Source of the DNA: Desulfacinum sp.
GTDB taxonomy: Bacteria; Desulfobacterota; Syntrophobacteria; Syntrophobacterales; DSM-9756
Assembly (NCBI GenBank): GCA_014359885.1
Contig: JACIYN010000011.1
Location: 51,540-115,539, forward strand
DNA: 64,000 bases
Direction of reading: 5' to 3'
This document shows positions 16,155 through 25,216 of this stretch, one piece after another; within the stretch, counting starts at the first letter, position 1, and each line of letters begins with the position of its first letter. A program made the position numbers and the translations under genes. The notes beneath the pieces were generated by a model. The model had not been told where the DNA came from. It ran no database searches and was given only the letters and a program-made list of their open reading frames with translations.

Positions 16155-16393
16155 GGGAACGTGTGCGAAAAGAGGCTTCCCTTTGGAACCGGTAAGGAAT
16201 CTGACCTTTTTCGTAGCCGCGGGGCTTCGGCCCTGCGGAAAAGGGACCACACCAACCCAATGAACTGACAGGCAATACCCCATAGGTCATCCGACATTCA
16301 GGGATCTCTCCGCAGCCCTAAAGGGCTGCGCTACGAAAAAAAAGGACTGCGCTACGGGAAAAACGGCATCACTGGCGATTTCGGACAGTCTCC
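16155..16393. repeat. Inverted-end REPIN-type element, copy A (degenerate ends)
   Basis: Ends are GGGAACGTGTGCGAAAA (left) and TTTCGGACAGTCTCC (right), imperfect inverted copies. Inside are two facing GTAG-type REPs: TCGTAGCCGCGGGGC...GGCCCTGCGG at 16211-16238 and CGCAGCCC-TAAA-GGGCTGCG followed by CTACGA at 16311-16336. The spacer (GAACTGACAGGCAATACCCC...) is a diverged copy of that in elements B, C and D. Confidence 0.7.
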
Positions 16394-16394
16394 T

Positions 16395-16561
16395 GGGAGC
16401 TTGTCGGAAAATGGCTCATTCGCCCCTTCCAGCGCCCGTCCGTCATCCCCGCGAAGCTTGTCCCCGGCTTAAACGGGGAGCGGGGATCCAGAATTTCCAG
16501 TAAGTTATGGACTCCCCGTTGCGCGGGAGCGACGGGTGGCGCAGTTTTCGGACAACCTCCC
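16395..16561. repeat. Inverted-end element, second type, abutting copy A
   Basis: GGGAGCTTGTCGGAAAA (16395-16411) and TTTTCGGACAACCTCCC (16545-16561) are inverted copies matching at 15 of 17 positions. The interior carries a different palindrome pair: CGTCATCCCCGCGAAGC, then GGGGATCCAG. It shares ends with the copy A family but has different cargo. Confidence 0.65.
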
Positions 16562-16630
16562 AGGGCAACGGGCTGTTCCAAACGAACCAACGGCTGGTTC
16601 GTTTCGACCACCCGCGCCCCGCCGGCGCCC

Positions 16631-19600
16631 TCAGGCATCCTCCCGGTTCACCAGCACCGAACGGATCAGCCCCTCCAGCCGCTCGGCCGCGGCGGGCCAG
16701 CGGTGCGCCGCAAGCCACGCCTCCTGGGCCCGGGCCCGGGCGTGGAGCCGTTCCCGGTCCCCCAGGAGGGCCAGGATGCCCCGGGCCAGGTCCGCCGCCG
16801 ACGTGCCGGGCAGCTCATGGACCACCTCCCGCACGTCCCGGAAGATGGGAAGGGGGGTGACCGCCACCGGGCGGCGGGCCGCCAGGCCGAAGCGCACGGC
16901 GGCGCTGGACGATTCCCGGGTGTGCTGGTAGGGAAAGACCACCAGGTCCGCCGCCTGGAGCAGGGCCAGGGCCGCCTCGTCGCTCAGGAAATCGGTGAGA
17001 AGGAGGCACCGGCGCTCCAGGCCCCCATGGCGCACCAGGCGCCGGCACTCCCGGGCCAGGGCCCGGGACGCCTCCGAAGGGTATTCCGCCGTGGCCAGGA
17101 GCAGAAAGAGGTCGGGGTCGGCCAGTTCCGGCATCCGAAAGGCGCGGATGAGCTCCCGGATTCCCTTGTGGGGCATGAGAAAACCGAAGGCCGCCACCAC
17201 CCGCCGCCCCTTCAGGCCGAACCGGGCCTTGGCGGCCGCCGGGTCCACCGGATCGGCGTGGGGCACGCCGTGGGGAAAGAGGGCGGCGTTGCCGTCCAGC
17301 CCCGCGTCCTTGAGCAGGTTGAGATCCTCCACCGTGTGCACCAGGATCCGGTCGATCCGGCCATGGACACGGCGGCTCCGGGACAGTTCCTCCGCGCACA
17401 GCCGCGCGGCGTGGAGCACCAAAAAGACGGCCACGTTCCGGGAAAGGAGCCCTTCGGCCAGGCGGGTCAGCCGGCCCGGATCGAAAAAGGCCGGGTGGTA
17501 CTGGATCACCGCCGCCCGGGCCCCGCACGCCTCCACGGCCCCAAGGATCGCCTCGGGCGCATCCCCCCGATCCCACACGCGGCGAACCCACGGCGGGTCC
17601 GCCCCCACGGGATCCTCCCACACGGGCGCCAGCACCGTCACCCGCAGCCCCCGCCCCCGGTGGGACAAGAGATACTGGGAATACCGGGCGATGCCGCACC
17701 GCCCGCCCCAGGTGCTCACCCACGCGACGGGCACCGGGGCCTCCCGCCATGGAGACGGCCTTCGGAAGGCCTCCAGGGCCTCCAGGGTCCGCCCGGCCCA
17801 GGCGTCCCAGGTAAACCGGGCGCGCACCCCATCGCGGGCCCGGCGGATCCGGGGCTCCCGCTCCTCCGGGTCCGCTTCATAGACCGCGCGCAGGAGCTGC
17901 GCCAGGTGGTCTGGGTCCGGCTCCAGCCACACGGACCCCGGCCCGCTCAGGTGCGATCGGGCCTCGGCGTAGCGGCTCCGGATGAGCCAGGCGGTCTCCG
18001 GCGTGCAGAAATCCGCCTGGCCGCTTCCTTCGGTGACGATCACGGGAAGCCCCCACAACATGGCCTCCGCCATGGGAAGCCCGAAGCCCTCGCCGCGGGT
18101 GGCGGAAACGAAGGCGTGGCAGCGCCGGTAGATGTCGGCCAGGACGGCGTCGGGAAGATCCCGGTCGATGAGGACCACGTGGGGACTGCCGGGACGCTTG
18201 CGGAATTGCTCCACCTGTTCCCGCACCCGGTTGTGGGGGTTGGGGAAGGTCTTGATCACCAGGCTCACGTCGTCTCCATGGGAAAAGGCCCGGGCGTAGG
18301 CCTCCAGGAGCACGTCCACGCCCTTTCGGGGAAAGCCGGAAGAAACATGCAGAAACCGGAAGGACCGGCCCAGATCCCCCCGGTAGGGTTGGGGCTCCGT
18401 TTGAAGCACGTGATCCGCCCCCAGGCCCGACACCCGGATGGGAAGGGGCAGGCCGGCGTCCGTCAGGATCTTTTTCACCGCCCGGGACATGACGGTCACC
18501 CCGTCCAGCCGGGCGGCGAACCGGCGCACGTAGTCGGCCGGATAGAGGGATTCCTCCCAGCCGTAGCTGTGGAGCACGCTCAGGGCCCCGGGCCGCGCGC
18601 CCACGTCCGGGGGGTAGGAATTCCAGAGAACCGCCTCCACCGGCCGGGTTTCCAGGGACCGGCGGGCCAGGGGCTTCAGGTCCGGATGGCGGCGGAAGCC
18701 TCCGGGAGTCACCCGCGGATGGCCCGGCGGGCGGGAAAGGAAGTCCACGGCCACCCGGCCGGGAAGGCGGCGCTCCAGGGCCCGGGCCGCCTCCCGGTTC
18801 ACCAGGGCCAGGCTGTAGCTGGTATCGAACGGGCCGTCCACCAGGACGGCCAGGTCCGGGGGCGGCTCGGGAACCGCCTCCGGTCCGGGCCGCAGCGCCG
18901 CCCCGCAGCGCTCCAGGAAGGAAAAGAAGGGACCGGCCAGGGCGCGGGGGCGCAGACGGGCCAGCCGGGCGGCCTGGGCGCTTCGCAGACGGCGGAGCAG
19001 CCCGCGGTCCCGCAGGAGCACCCGCAGCAGAGCCGCCATCTCGGCCGGATCCGCTTCCGCCACGTAGAGCCCGGCATCCTCCAGCACCAGACGGGCCCCG
19101 GGCGTATCCGCCGCCGCCACGGGCACCCCGTGGGCCATGGCCTCCAGGATCAGCACCGGAAGATCCGGCCGGTCCTCCAGGGCCAGGAAGAGATGGGAAA
19201 AGCGAAAGACCGCCGCCCGGCGCGCGGGCGCCATCCCCGCGCAGCCCAGCTGGTGGGCGTCCCCCGGCCCCGCCGGCGACCCGGCGTCCACCAGGCCGAG
19301 AAGGCAGCGCTCCCGGCCCGGTCCGGCCAGGGACCGCACCGCGTCGGCCAGGGCCTGCGCCGTCCAGAGCGGGCCCCGGGGGGAGGGCGCCAGCACCACC
19401 ACCGCGTCCAGAAGCTCCCGGGCCTGGCGGGGATCGTAGACGTCTCCGCGCAGGGCGTCCGGGTCCCCCCACAAGGGAATCCGCTCCACCACGGGAAGAT
19501 CCCGGCCCAGCAGGCGCACCACGTCCGGATCCGCCGCCGCCGCACCGCGCACCCCCGCCTCGGCCAGCCGCCGCCCCAGGTCCGCCGCCGCCACCGGGCC

Positions 19601-19831
19601 GTGAACCAGGGCCGCCGCTCCCCTCGGAAAGGAACCCGGCCAGGCGGGGCCGCTCCCGTCCACGTGCACCAGGACCACGGCGTCTTGGGGCGCCTCGGCC
19701 GGACCGTTCCACCGGTCCAGGCGGCGGGCCTCCACGCCCGCCCCGGCCGCCAGGCGCTCCACCAAGGCCGCCGCGGCCGCCGGGCGGGGCCGGGAAAAGT
19801 CCCCCAGCTGCACCAGTTCCGGCCGCCTCAT
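16631..19831 (-). CDS. Three-domain GT4-like glycosyltransferase
   Basis: A 1066-residue protein with three successive GT-B-like units. Unit 1 (about 1-330) has LPVLILEAMAHGVPVAAADT. Unit 2 (about 330-690) is the most canonical, with HVSSGFPRKGVDVLLEAY and ATRGEGFGLPMAEAMLWG, an intact EX7E motif. Unit 3 (about 700-1060) has WGGRCGIARYSQYLL, FGFLMPHKGIRELIRAF and HTRESSSAAVRFGLAARRPV, where the second glutamate is missing. The start at MRRPELVQL overlaps the preceding stop (ATGA); a GTG 7 codons earlier is possible. By context it builds the polysaccharide exported by Wzm/Wzt, perhaps forming more than one linkage, as multidomain O-antigen transferases do. Probably only unit 2 is fully catalytic. 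Confidence 0.85.
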   Translation of the reverse strand: MRRPELVQLGDFSRPRPAAAAALVERLAAGAGVEARRLDRWNGPAEAPQDAVVLVHVDGSGPAWPGSFPRGAAALVHGPVAAADLGRRLAEAGVRGAAAADPDVVRLLGRDLPVVERIPLWGDPDALRGDVYDPRQARELLDAVVVLAPSPRGPLWTAQALADAVRSLAGPGRERCLLGLVDAGSPAGPGDAHQLGCAGMAPARRAAVFRFSHLFLALEDRPDLPVLILEAMAHGVPVAAADTPGARLVLEDAGLYVAEADPAEMAALLRVLLRDRGLLRRLRSAQAARLARLRPRALAGPFFSFLERCGAALRPGPEAVPEPPPDLAVLVDGPFDTSYSLALVNREAARALERRLPGRVAVDFLSRPPGHPRVTPGGFRRHPDLKPLARRSLETRPVEAVLWNSYPPDVGARPGALSVLHSYGWEESLYPADYVRRFAARLDGVTVMSRAVKKILTDAGLPLPIRVSGLGADHVLQTEPQPYRGDLGRSFRFLHVSSGFPRKGVDVLLEAYARAFSHGDDVSLVIKTFPNPHNRVREQVEQFRKRPGSPHVVLIDRDLPDAVLADIYRRCHAFVSATRGEGFGLPMAEAMLWGLPVIVTEGSGQADFCTPETAWLIRSRYAEARSHLSGPGSVWLEPDPDHLAQLLRAVYEADPEEREPRIRRARDGVRARFTWDAWAGRTLEALEAFRRPSPWREAPVPVAWVSTWGGRCGIARYSQYLLSHRGRGLRVTVLAPVWEDPVGADPPWVRRVWDRGDAPEAILGAVEACGARAAVIQYHPAFFDPGRLTRLAEGLLSRNVAVFLVLHAARLCAEELSRSRRVHGRIDRILVHTVEDLNLLKDAGLDGNAALFPHGVPHADPVDPAAAKARFGLKGRRVVAAFGFLMPHKGIRELIRAFRMPELADPDLFLLLATAEYPSEASRALARECRRLVRHGGLERRCLLLTDFLSDEAALALLQAADLVVFPYQHTRESSSAAVRFGLAARRPVAVTPLPIFRDVREVVHELPGTSAADLARGILALLGDRERLHARARAQEAWLAAHRWPAAAERLEGLIRSVLVNREDA

Positions 19832-21339
19832 GCCTTCGCACCCGGCTTCCACGCCGCCACGGCGTAGTCGCGTTCACTCAGGAAGAGCTTCTTCAGCAAG
19901 GGCTCCGTCAGGCCTTCCGCCTCGGGAAGAGGGGGCGACGGGGGCCGGAGGATGCCCGGATCCCGAAAGCCGCGGGCCTCCACCAGAAAGACGGCCGTCT
20001 CGGGCGGGATGGGATGCTTGTGGGTGGGATCCAGATAGAAGGTGTAGCCGGAAACCAGAAGGTTTTCCGGGTTGGGGGTTTCCAGAAGCAGGAGCCCCCC
20101 CGGGGCCAGGCACCGGAAGGCCCCGTCCAGGAGCCGCACCAGGGCGTCCAGCGGCAGGTGCTCCACCAGCTGGAAGGCCGTGACGGCCGCCAGGGAACCC
20201 GGCCCGCACCGGTCCAGGTAGTCCAGGGCGTCCCCCTCCACCACGGCCAGGCCCCGTTCCCGGCACCGGTCCGCCATCACCCGGTTCAAATCCACCCCCA
20301 CGCAGGAAATGCCGCGCTCGGAAAGGAGTTCCAGCCATTCGCCGCGGCCGCAACCCAGGTCCGCCACCGGGCGGGAAGGCGCCGCTTCCAGGGCCCTTTC
20401 CACCAGGGGCAGGTAGAATTCCAGCCGCTTCTTGATCTCCCCGCGCGTGCCTCGGAAGGCGTCCTCCAGGGTGGAATAGAGAGCGTCCAGCAGGTGGTCC
20501 CGCTCCCGGGCGGCCGTCCCGGAATCTCCGGCGCCGGCGGCCGGTTCGCCCGCTTGGGCCTCCCGGTCCAGCAGGCGCCACAGGCGCCGCTCCTGGTCCA
20601 GCAGGTCCCGGCGAAACCGGTCCAGGATCTCCCGGCGCTCCCGCGCCTCCTCCCGCAAGCGCCCAAGCTCCGCGGCCGCCTCCTCCAGGCGCCCTTCCAT
20701 TGCGGGGAGCCGTTCTTCCACCAGCCCCTCCAGGCGGGACTCCCGGGAGGCCATCTCCTCCAGGCGCCCTTCCATTGCGGGGAGCCGTTCTTCCACCAGC
20801 CCCTCCAGGCCGGACTCCAGCGCCGCCACGCGGCCCCACAGGGCCGGCAACCGCACCAGGGCGCCCAGGGCCCGCCAGAGACGTCCCACGACGGGGATCC
20901 TTCCGGGAAGGGCCAGGAGCAGCGGGCCCCAAAGCCCCCGGAGGCGCACCCCGCAGGCCCGGCCCTCCCCACTCCAGCGCAGCCGGGCCAGAAGCTCCGC
21001 CTTGGAAAGGCGCCCCTCCCGCAGCCCGCGCCCGTAATGGGCCAGGGCCTCTTCGTCGGCGGGACGGCCCAGAACGGCCCGGTAGGCCGCCTCCACGAAC
21101 CGCTCGCCGTCCCAAGAGGCCAGATCCCCGTAGGACACCTCCGCGGCCGGACCCAGCCCGTCCCCGGCGGCCTCGAAAGGGGGGCGCTCGCCGTCCGCGG
21201 CCGGAGGCTCCCACGGGGCGCCTTCGGTTTCGTCCACTGCGGGAGCCTGGCCCCCGGCCGCCTTTTCCTCCATCTCCCGGCGGACCCGGTCCGCCAGGGT
21301 CTCCACATCGATTTCCGCAATGGATGTCGTGATCTTCAT
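19828..21339 (-). CDS. DUF4214-coiled coil-methyltransferase, WbdD-like chain-terminator candidate
   Basis: A 503-residue protein. Residues about 1-65 are low complexity and acidic. About 68-135 is a DUF4214-like segment (ERFVEAAYRAVLGRPADEEA). About 170-275 is coiled coil containing a direct repeat, SRLEGLVEERLPAMEGRLEE twice in succession with slight change. About 290-460 is a class I methyltransferase (PVADLGCGRGEWLELL, GVDLNRVMADRC, AFQLVEHLPLDALV, LLLETPNPENLLV), of the type seen in WbdD O-antigen chain terminators. No kinase domain follows. It is coupled by ATGA to the glycosyltransferase gene. Inferred role: methyl capping of the growing glycan, with the coiled coil setting length, as known for WbdD. 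Here the coiled coil precedes the methyltransferase, the reverse of WbdD. Confidence 0.82.
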   Translation of the reverse strand: MKITTSIAEIDVETLADRVRREMEEKAAGGQAPAVDETEGAPWEPPAADGERPPFEAAGDGLGPAAEVSYGDLASWDGERFVEAAYRAVLGRPADEEALAHYGRGLREGRLSKAELLARLRWSGEGRACGVRLRGLWGPLLLALPGRIPVVGRLWRALGALVRLPALWGRVAALESGLEGLVEERLPAMEGRLEEMASRESRLEGLVEERLPAMEGRLEEAAAELGRLREEARERREILDRFRRDLLDQERRLWRLLDREAQAGEPAAGAGDSGTAARERDHLLDALYSTLEDAFRGTRGEIKKRLEFYLPLVERALEAAPSRPVADLGCGRGEWLELLSERGISCVGVDLNRVMADRCRERGLAVVEGDALDYLDRCGPGSLAAVTAFQLVEHLPLDALVRLLDGAFRCLAPGGLLLLETPNPENLLVSGYTFYLDPTHKHPIPPETAVFLVEARGFRDPGILRPPSPPLPEAEGLTEPLLKKLFLSERDYAVAAWKPGAKA

Positions 21340-21850
21340 GGACGTGCGGGTCTCCTCTCAGGGCGAAAGGGCCGGGGCTGCAAGAAAGCCATCGGCCGCG
21401 CCGCCACACGGACGCCCATCCGTAAGGTTCCCGGACAAAGGGAGCGATTCTTTCGGCGTATTCTTCTCATCTCCGCGCCATGTGCGGGCGGGGATAAACC
21501 CCGCCCCTACCCAAGAGATTCATGTGCCTCCGTAGGGGCGGGCTCTACCGTTTCTACTCATTTCTCCACGCCATGAGCGGGCCCAACTTCTTTCTCCGCG
21601 CCATGTGCGGGCGGGGATAAACCCCGCCCCTACCCAAGAGGTTCATGTGCCTCCGTAGGGGCGGGCTTTACGCCCGCCCGCCGGAACCTCGCCATGGCAA
21701 AGAACCGTTCCATTTATAGGAAACGCGCACCTTTTTTACTGGAGGAGCGGCCTTGGCCGCGATCCGGACCGCCGGCGGACCGGCTCCCACGGAAAAGGCT
21801 TCTCGGCTCCCCGGCGGGATCCACGGGCGCGCCACGGGCGGCACAAGCCC
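21340..21850. repeat. Duplicated REP-pair block in 511-bp intergenic region
   Basis: A 75-bp block containing GCGGGCGGGG-ATAAA-CCCCGCCC and GTAGGGGCGGGC occurs twice in direct orientation, at about 21484-21550 and 21609-21683, separated by CTCCGCGCCATG sequence. Each block is a facing pair of GTAG-type palindromes. Near 21741-21765 is another common palindrome (GGAGCGGCC-TT-GGCCGCG). No gene is seen. Confidence 0.7.
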
Positions 21851-22894
21851 TCAGAAGTTCAGGGCCTGGAGTTCCCCCCGGGCCGCCCGGTCCATGTCGG
21901 CCCGCACCATCATCTCCACCAGCTCCTCGAAGCCCACCGTGGGGGCCCACCCCAGGCGGCTCCGGGCCTTGGACGCGTCGCCCAGCAGCAGATCCACCTC
22001 GGCGGGCCGGTAGAACCGCGGATTCACCCGCACCACCACCCGGCCCGATGTTTCGTCCACCCCCACGGCGTCCGCCCCCTCGCCTTCCCAGGCGAGCCGG
22101 AACCCGGCGCAGGCCGCGGCCCGTTCCGTGAATTCCCGCACCGAATGGGTTTCTCCCGTGGCCAGCACGTAATCGTCGCCCTGGGGCTGCTGGAGCATGA
22201 GCCACATGCCGCGCACGTAGTCGCCCGCATAGCCCCAGTCCCTCCGGGCCTCCAGGTTGCCCAGCTCCAGAACCTCCTGCTGGCCGTGGCGGATCTTGGC
22301 CAGGCCCGCCGTGATCTTGCGCGTGACGAACTCGCGGCCCCGAAGGGGCGACTCGTGATTGAAGAGGATCCCGGAGGAGGCGTGCAGCCCGTGGGCTTCG
22401 CGGTAATTGACCGTGATCCAGTGGCCGTAGAGCTTGGCCACGGCGTAGGGGCTGCGGGGATGGAACGGAGTCGTCTCCGACTGGGGCACCTCCCGGGCCT
22501 TGCCGAACATCTCCGAGGTGGACGCCTGGTAAAAGCGGATGGAAGGATTGAGGGTGCGCACCGCCTCCAGCAGGTAGCTCACCCCGATGGCGTTCACCTG
22601 GGTGGTGTAGACCGCCTGGTCGAAGGAGACCCCCACGAAGCTCTGGGCCGCCAGGTTGTAGATCTCGTCCGGGGCCACCGATTCCACCACCCGCAGGATG
22701 TTGGTGAGCTCCAGCAGATCCAGGGGCACCAGGTCGATGGCTTCCAGGACCCCCAGTTCGTGAAGCCGCCACATGTTGGAGGAGGCCGTCCTCCGGTAGG
22801 TTCCCGTCACCCGGTAGCCCTTTTCCAAGAGAAATTTGGCCAGGTAGGCCGCGTCCTGGCCCGTGATGCCCGTAATGAGTGCCCGTCGCTCCAT
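21851..22894 (-). CDS. GDP-mannose 4,6-dehydratase
   Basis: A 347-residue SDR-family enzyme converting GDP-D-mannose to GDP-4-keto-6-deoxymannose, the precursor of GDP-rhamnose, GDP-fucose and GDP-perosamine. It begins RRALITGITGQDAAYLAKFL, the NADP-binding motif; the family usually reads GQDGSYL, here GQDAAYL. STSEMFG at about residue 124 and the active-site YAVAKLYGHW at about residue 150 are present, with RDWGYAGDYV and NPRFYRPAEVD later. Length is normal for Gmd. No reductase or epimerase that would complete the sugar is in the window. It lies upstream of the methyltransferase and glycosyltransferase genes on the same strand, with a 511-bp repeat-filled gap. Confidence 0.96.
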   Translation of the reverse strand: MERRALITGITGQDAAYLAKFLLEKGYRVTGTYRRTASSNMWRLHELGVLEAIDLVPLDLLELTNILRVVESVAPDEIYNLAAQSFVGVSFDQAVYTTQVNAIGVSYLLEAVRTLNPSIRFYQASTSEMFGKAREVPQSETTPFHPRSPYAVAKLYGHWITVNYREAHGLHASSGILFNHESPLRGREFVTRKITAGLAKIRHGQQEVLELGNLEARRDWGYAGDYVRGMWLMLQQPQGDDYVLATGETHSVREFTERAAACAGFRLAWEGEGADAVGVDETSGRVVVRVNPRFYRPAEVDLLLGDASKARSRLGWAPTVGFEELVEMMVRADMDRAARGELQALNF

Positions 22895-23145
22895 GCGCTC
22901 TCCTCACGATTTTCGGTCGCTTGCCATCCGTTGGATCCTGAACATCCGCATCATCCCCCGTCACGGGGAGCCTGGGACAAGGAAGGATGAAACGCACCTT
23001 GGGGAGCAGGCCCCTGATGGGGGCGAAGGATGATTCGCCCCCACAGGCCGCGCGCACCCGCGGAACGAGGTCGCGTTTCATATAAAAATTCACTATTTAA
23101 CGGGGAAGCGCCGCCGCCGTCAACCCCTTTTCCCCGAAGGTCCCG
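22895..23145. other. Intergenic region with one REP-like palindrome
   Basis: A perfect 9-bp inverted repeat, GGGGGCGAA-GGATGA-TTCGCCCCC, occurs at about 23020-23043. Nothing else is recognisable; promoter elements for gmd are not evident. Confidence 0.5.
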
Positions 23146-25155
23146 CTACCACCGGTAGCTCCACTCCACCCAGACGCGCAGCGGGGGCCGGTCCGCCGGG
23201 CCGTAGATCCCGGGCACCCTCCCCCCCTGGTCCAGCAGGTTGGAGGCCGCCAGGCGCAGCGTGCTCCCCGCCACGGGCACGTCCCGCCATTGCAGGGCGG
23301 CCCGAAGGAAGCGCTCCCCGTCGTAGGTTCCGACAAAGCGCCCCTTGTCGTAGGCGTAGGGAAGCTCGGACGTCCACAGGGCGTCCACGGACAGGGTGCA
23401 GCCGGGCCCAAGGGTCCAGGTGCCGCCCGCCGAGGCCATCACGTCGGGGCCCAGGTCGAAGGGCTTTTCCCACTCTTCGAAGACGGGCTCCACCGTGCCG
23501 TCGGGCCGCACGAACAGGGCCGCCAGGCTCCGGTAGCGCTCCGGATCGGCATCGTCCCCGAGCACGGTCAGGGAGGCCCGCAGGTCCAGGCGGGGATGGA
23601 GGCGCCAGCGCCCGTCCAGCTCCAGGCCCCACAACCGTTCCGTTTCCGGCATGGAAAGGCCCCCGTAGGGGTCCTCGGCCAGATGGTCCGTCAAGCGGCT
23701 GTAGAAGGCGGTCAGCTGCACCTGGTCGGCGGGCGAAGGGGTCCAGGCCACCTGGACCGCCCCGGTGCGGATCCCTTCGGGGTCGAAGGAGCGGTCGCCG
23801 TAGAGCTGGGCCGCGTAGGGGTTGCGGTAGGCACTGCCGTAGGAGGCCTTGATGCGCCACGCCTCGGCGGGCTCCCACTGGAGCCCCGCCGTCACGCTGA
23901 TCGTGGACCGGTAGGCGTCGGAATCGTCCAGGCGCAGTCCGGCCCACAGATCCACCGGCCCCCACCGGCGGCGCACCTGGGCGAAGGCGGAAAGAAGGCG
24001 GTCGTCGAAACTCGCCTGGGTCACCTGGGGGACGAAGACGGACGAGGAGGGTTTCAGAAAATCCGGCAGGAACCCGTCGCGGACCACGGCGTCCTCGGCC
24101 CGGTTGTTCCGGTAGCCCGCCCCCAGGGTCAGGCCGCCTGCGGGATCCAGGGGCCGGTACCAGAGGACCTCCGCGGACCAGATGTGGTTTTCCTGGGATC
24201 GGGTGACGTCCACGTCGGTCACCTCCAGGGGCAGGTTTTCGTAGAAGGCGTTCACCGTCACATCGGAGATCCCCAGGCGGCGCGTGGCGGAGGCCTTGAT
24301 GAAGCGGGCCGGCGCCCGCCTCCGCCCTTCCCAGCGGAGGGATTCCGGTCCCTGGAGGACGAACCGGTTGGTGTGATCGCTCCAGCGCGCCGTCATCCGG
24401 AGCCAGTCCCCCACCTCCAGGGTGGCCACCGCGTCCGCGAAGGAGGCGTCGTCCAGGCGGCCCGTTTCGGCCGCCCCCCCGGGACCGTCCCCCGGGAGCG
24501 CGAAGGTATCGGTCCAGTAGCGGTTTTTTTCCGCCGAAACGGAAAGGAACCCGGCCAGGTCCCGCCCCGCCCATCCCCAGGACAGGGCGGTGCCGCGGCG
24601 GTGATCCGTCCCGGCCCAGGCCTGCACCCGGGCTCCGGGCCGATCCTTGCCCGAATACGGCACGATGTTCACAATGCCCGCGTAGGCGTCCGGCCCCCAC
24701 AGGACCGACCCCGGGCCCCGGATGATCTCGATGCGCTGCACCCCCGCCAGCGACAGGTCCTCGTCCAGGGGATGCACGCTCTTGGTCACGTTGGAGCCCA
24801 GGGGGACGCCGTCGTAGAGCAGAAGGATGCCCTGGCCCACCCCCCTCAGGTAGGGTGTGCTGCCCCGTTCGCCCGGGCGCACGTAGAAGCCGGGCTCCAG
24901 CATGAGCACGTCCGCCAGGGTGCGAAGGCCCCGGGCGCGGATCTCCTGGGCCGTCACCACCCGGGCCACGGCCGGGGCCCGGTCGGGCGATTCGGGCCGT
25001 CGCGACGCCAGGCTGAGCACCGAAAGGTCCTCGCCCACGAAGACGGCCAGGGTTTCGGAGTCGGCCCGGGCCGGGGAAGGCGCACCGGCCCCGCCCGCCA
25101 GCCACAGGGCGGCGCACACCAGCGCCAGGCACAGGGGCCGAAATTGCGGACCCAC
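23146..25155 (-). CDS. TonB-dependent outer-membrane receptor
   Basis: A 669-residue receptor. A signal peptide (LCLALVCAALWLAGG...PSPARA) is followed by a TonB-box-like ETLAVF, then the plug (VARVVTAQEIRARGLRTLAD, LLLYDGVPLGSN, VQRIEIIRGPGSVLWGPDAY) and a barrel ending in WVEWSYRW with a terminal aromatic. I chose the GTG at 25155 because a strong GGGGGAGGAC lies 6-8 bp upstream; a GTG at 25212 is possible. It resembles colicin/siderophore and vitamin receptors, but the ligand cannot be read. It is the last gene of the run that includes the sensor kinase and regulator, so it may be controlled by, or signal with, them. Confidence 0.9.
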   Translation of the reverse strand: MGPQFRPLCLALVCAALWLAGGAGAPSPARADSETLAVFVGEDLSVLSLASRRPESPDRAPAVARVVTAQEIRARGLRTLADVLMLEPGFYVRPGERGSTPYLRGVGQGILLLYDGVPLGSNVTKSVHPLDEDLSLAGVQRIEIIRGPGSVLWGPDAYAGIVNIVPYSGKDRPGARVQAWAGTDHRRGTALSWGWAGRDLAGFLSVSAEKNRYWTDTFALPGDGPGGAAETGRLDDASFADAVATLEVGDWLRMTARWSDHTNRFVLQGPESLRWEGRRRAPARFIKASATRRLGISDVTVNAFYENLPLEVTDVDVTRSQENHIWSAEVLWYRPLDPAGGLTLGAGYRNNRAEDAVVRDGFLPDFLKPSSSVFVPQVTQASFDDRLLSAFAQVRRRWGPVDLWAGLRLDDSDAYRSTISVTAGLQWEPAEAWRIKASYGSAYRNPYAAQLYGDRSFDPEGIRTGAVQVAWTPSPADQVQLTAFYSRLTDHLAEDPYGGLSMPETERLWGLELDGRWRLHPRLDLRASLTVLGDDADPERYRSLAALFVRPDGTVEPVFEEWEKPFDLGPDVMASAGGTWTLGPGCTLSVDALWTSELPYAYDKGRFVGTYDGERFLRAALQWRDVPVAGSTLRLAASNLLDQGGRVPGIYGPADRPPLRVWVEWSYRW

Positions 25156-25216
25156 CCGTTTGTCCTCCCCCCTCGTCACGGATTCATGGGAAAGATCGGT
25201 CCATGCATCCACCGTC

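Larger units (their letters stand above)
15816..16630. other. 815-bp intergenic region with two inverted-end elements
   Basis: No gene is supported. Next to the RTX start is its ribosome-binding site. On the minus strand TTGACA at 16021-16026 is a possible -35 for the RTX gene, but no good -10 follows. Most of the rest (16155-16561) is two adjacent repeat elements listed separately. Confidence 0.6.

Noticed and set aside
12726..16268. 1180-codon open frame on the plus strand
   Set aside because: Antisense of the RTX gene; repetitive G/V/D composition mirrors the real frame and continues into repeat elements.
16703..19867. 1054-codon open frame on the plus strand
   Set aside because: It is the antisense shadow of the GC-rich three-domain glycosyltransferase; its product is G/P/R/H-rich with no domain.
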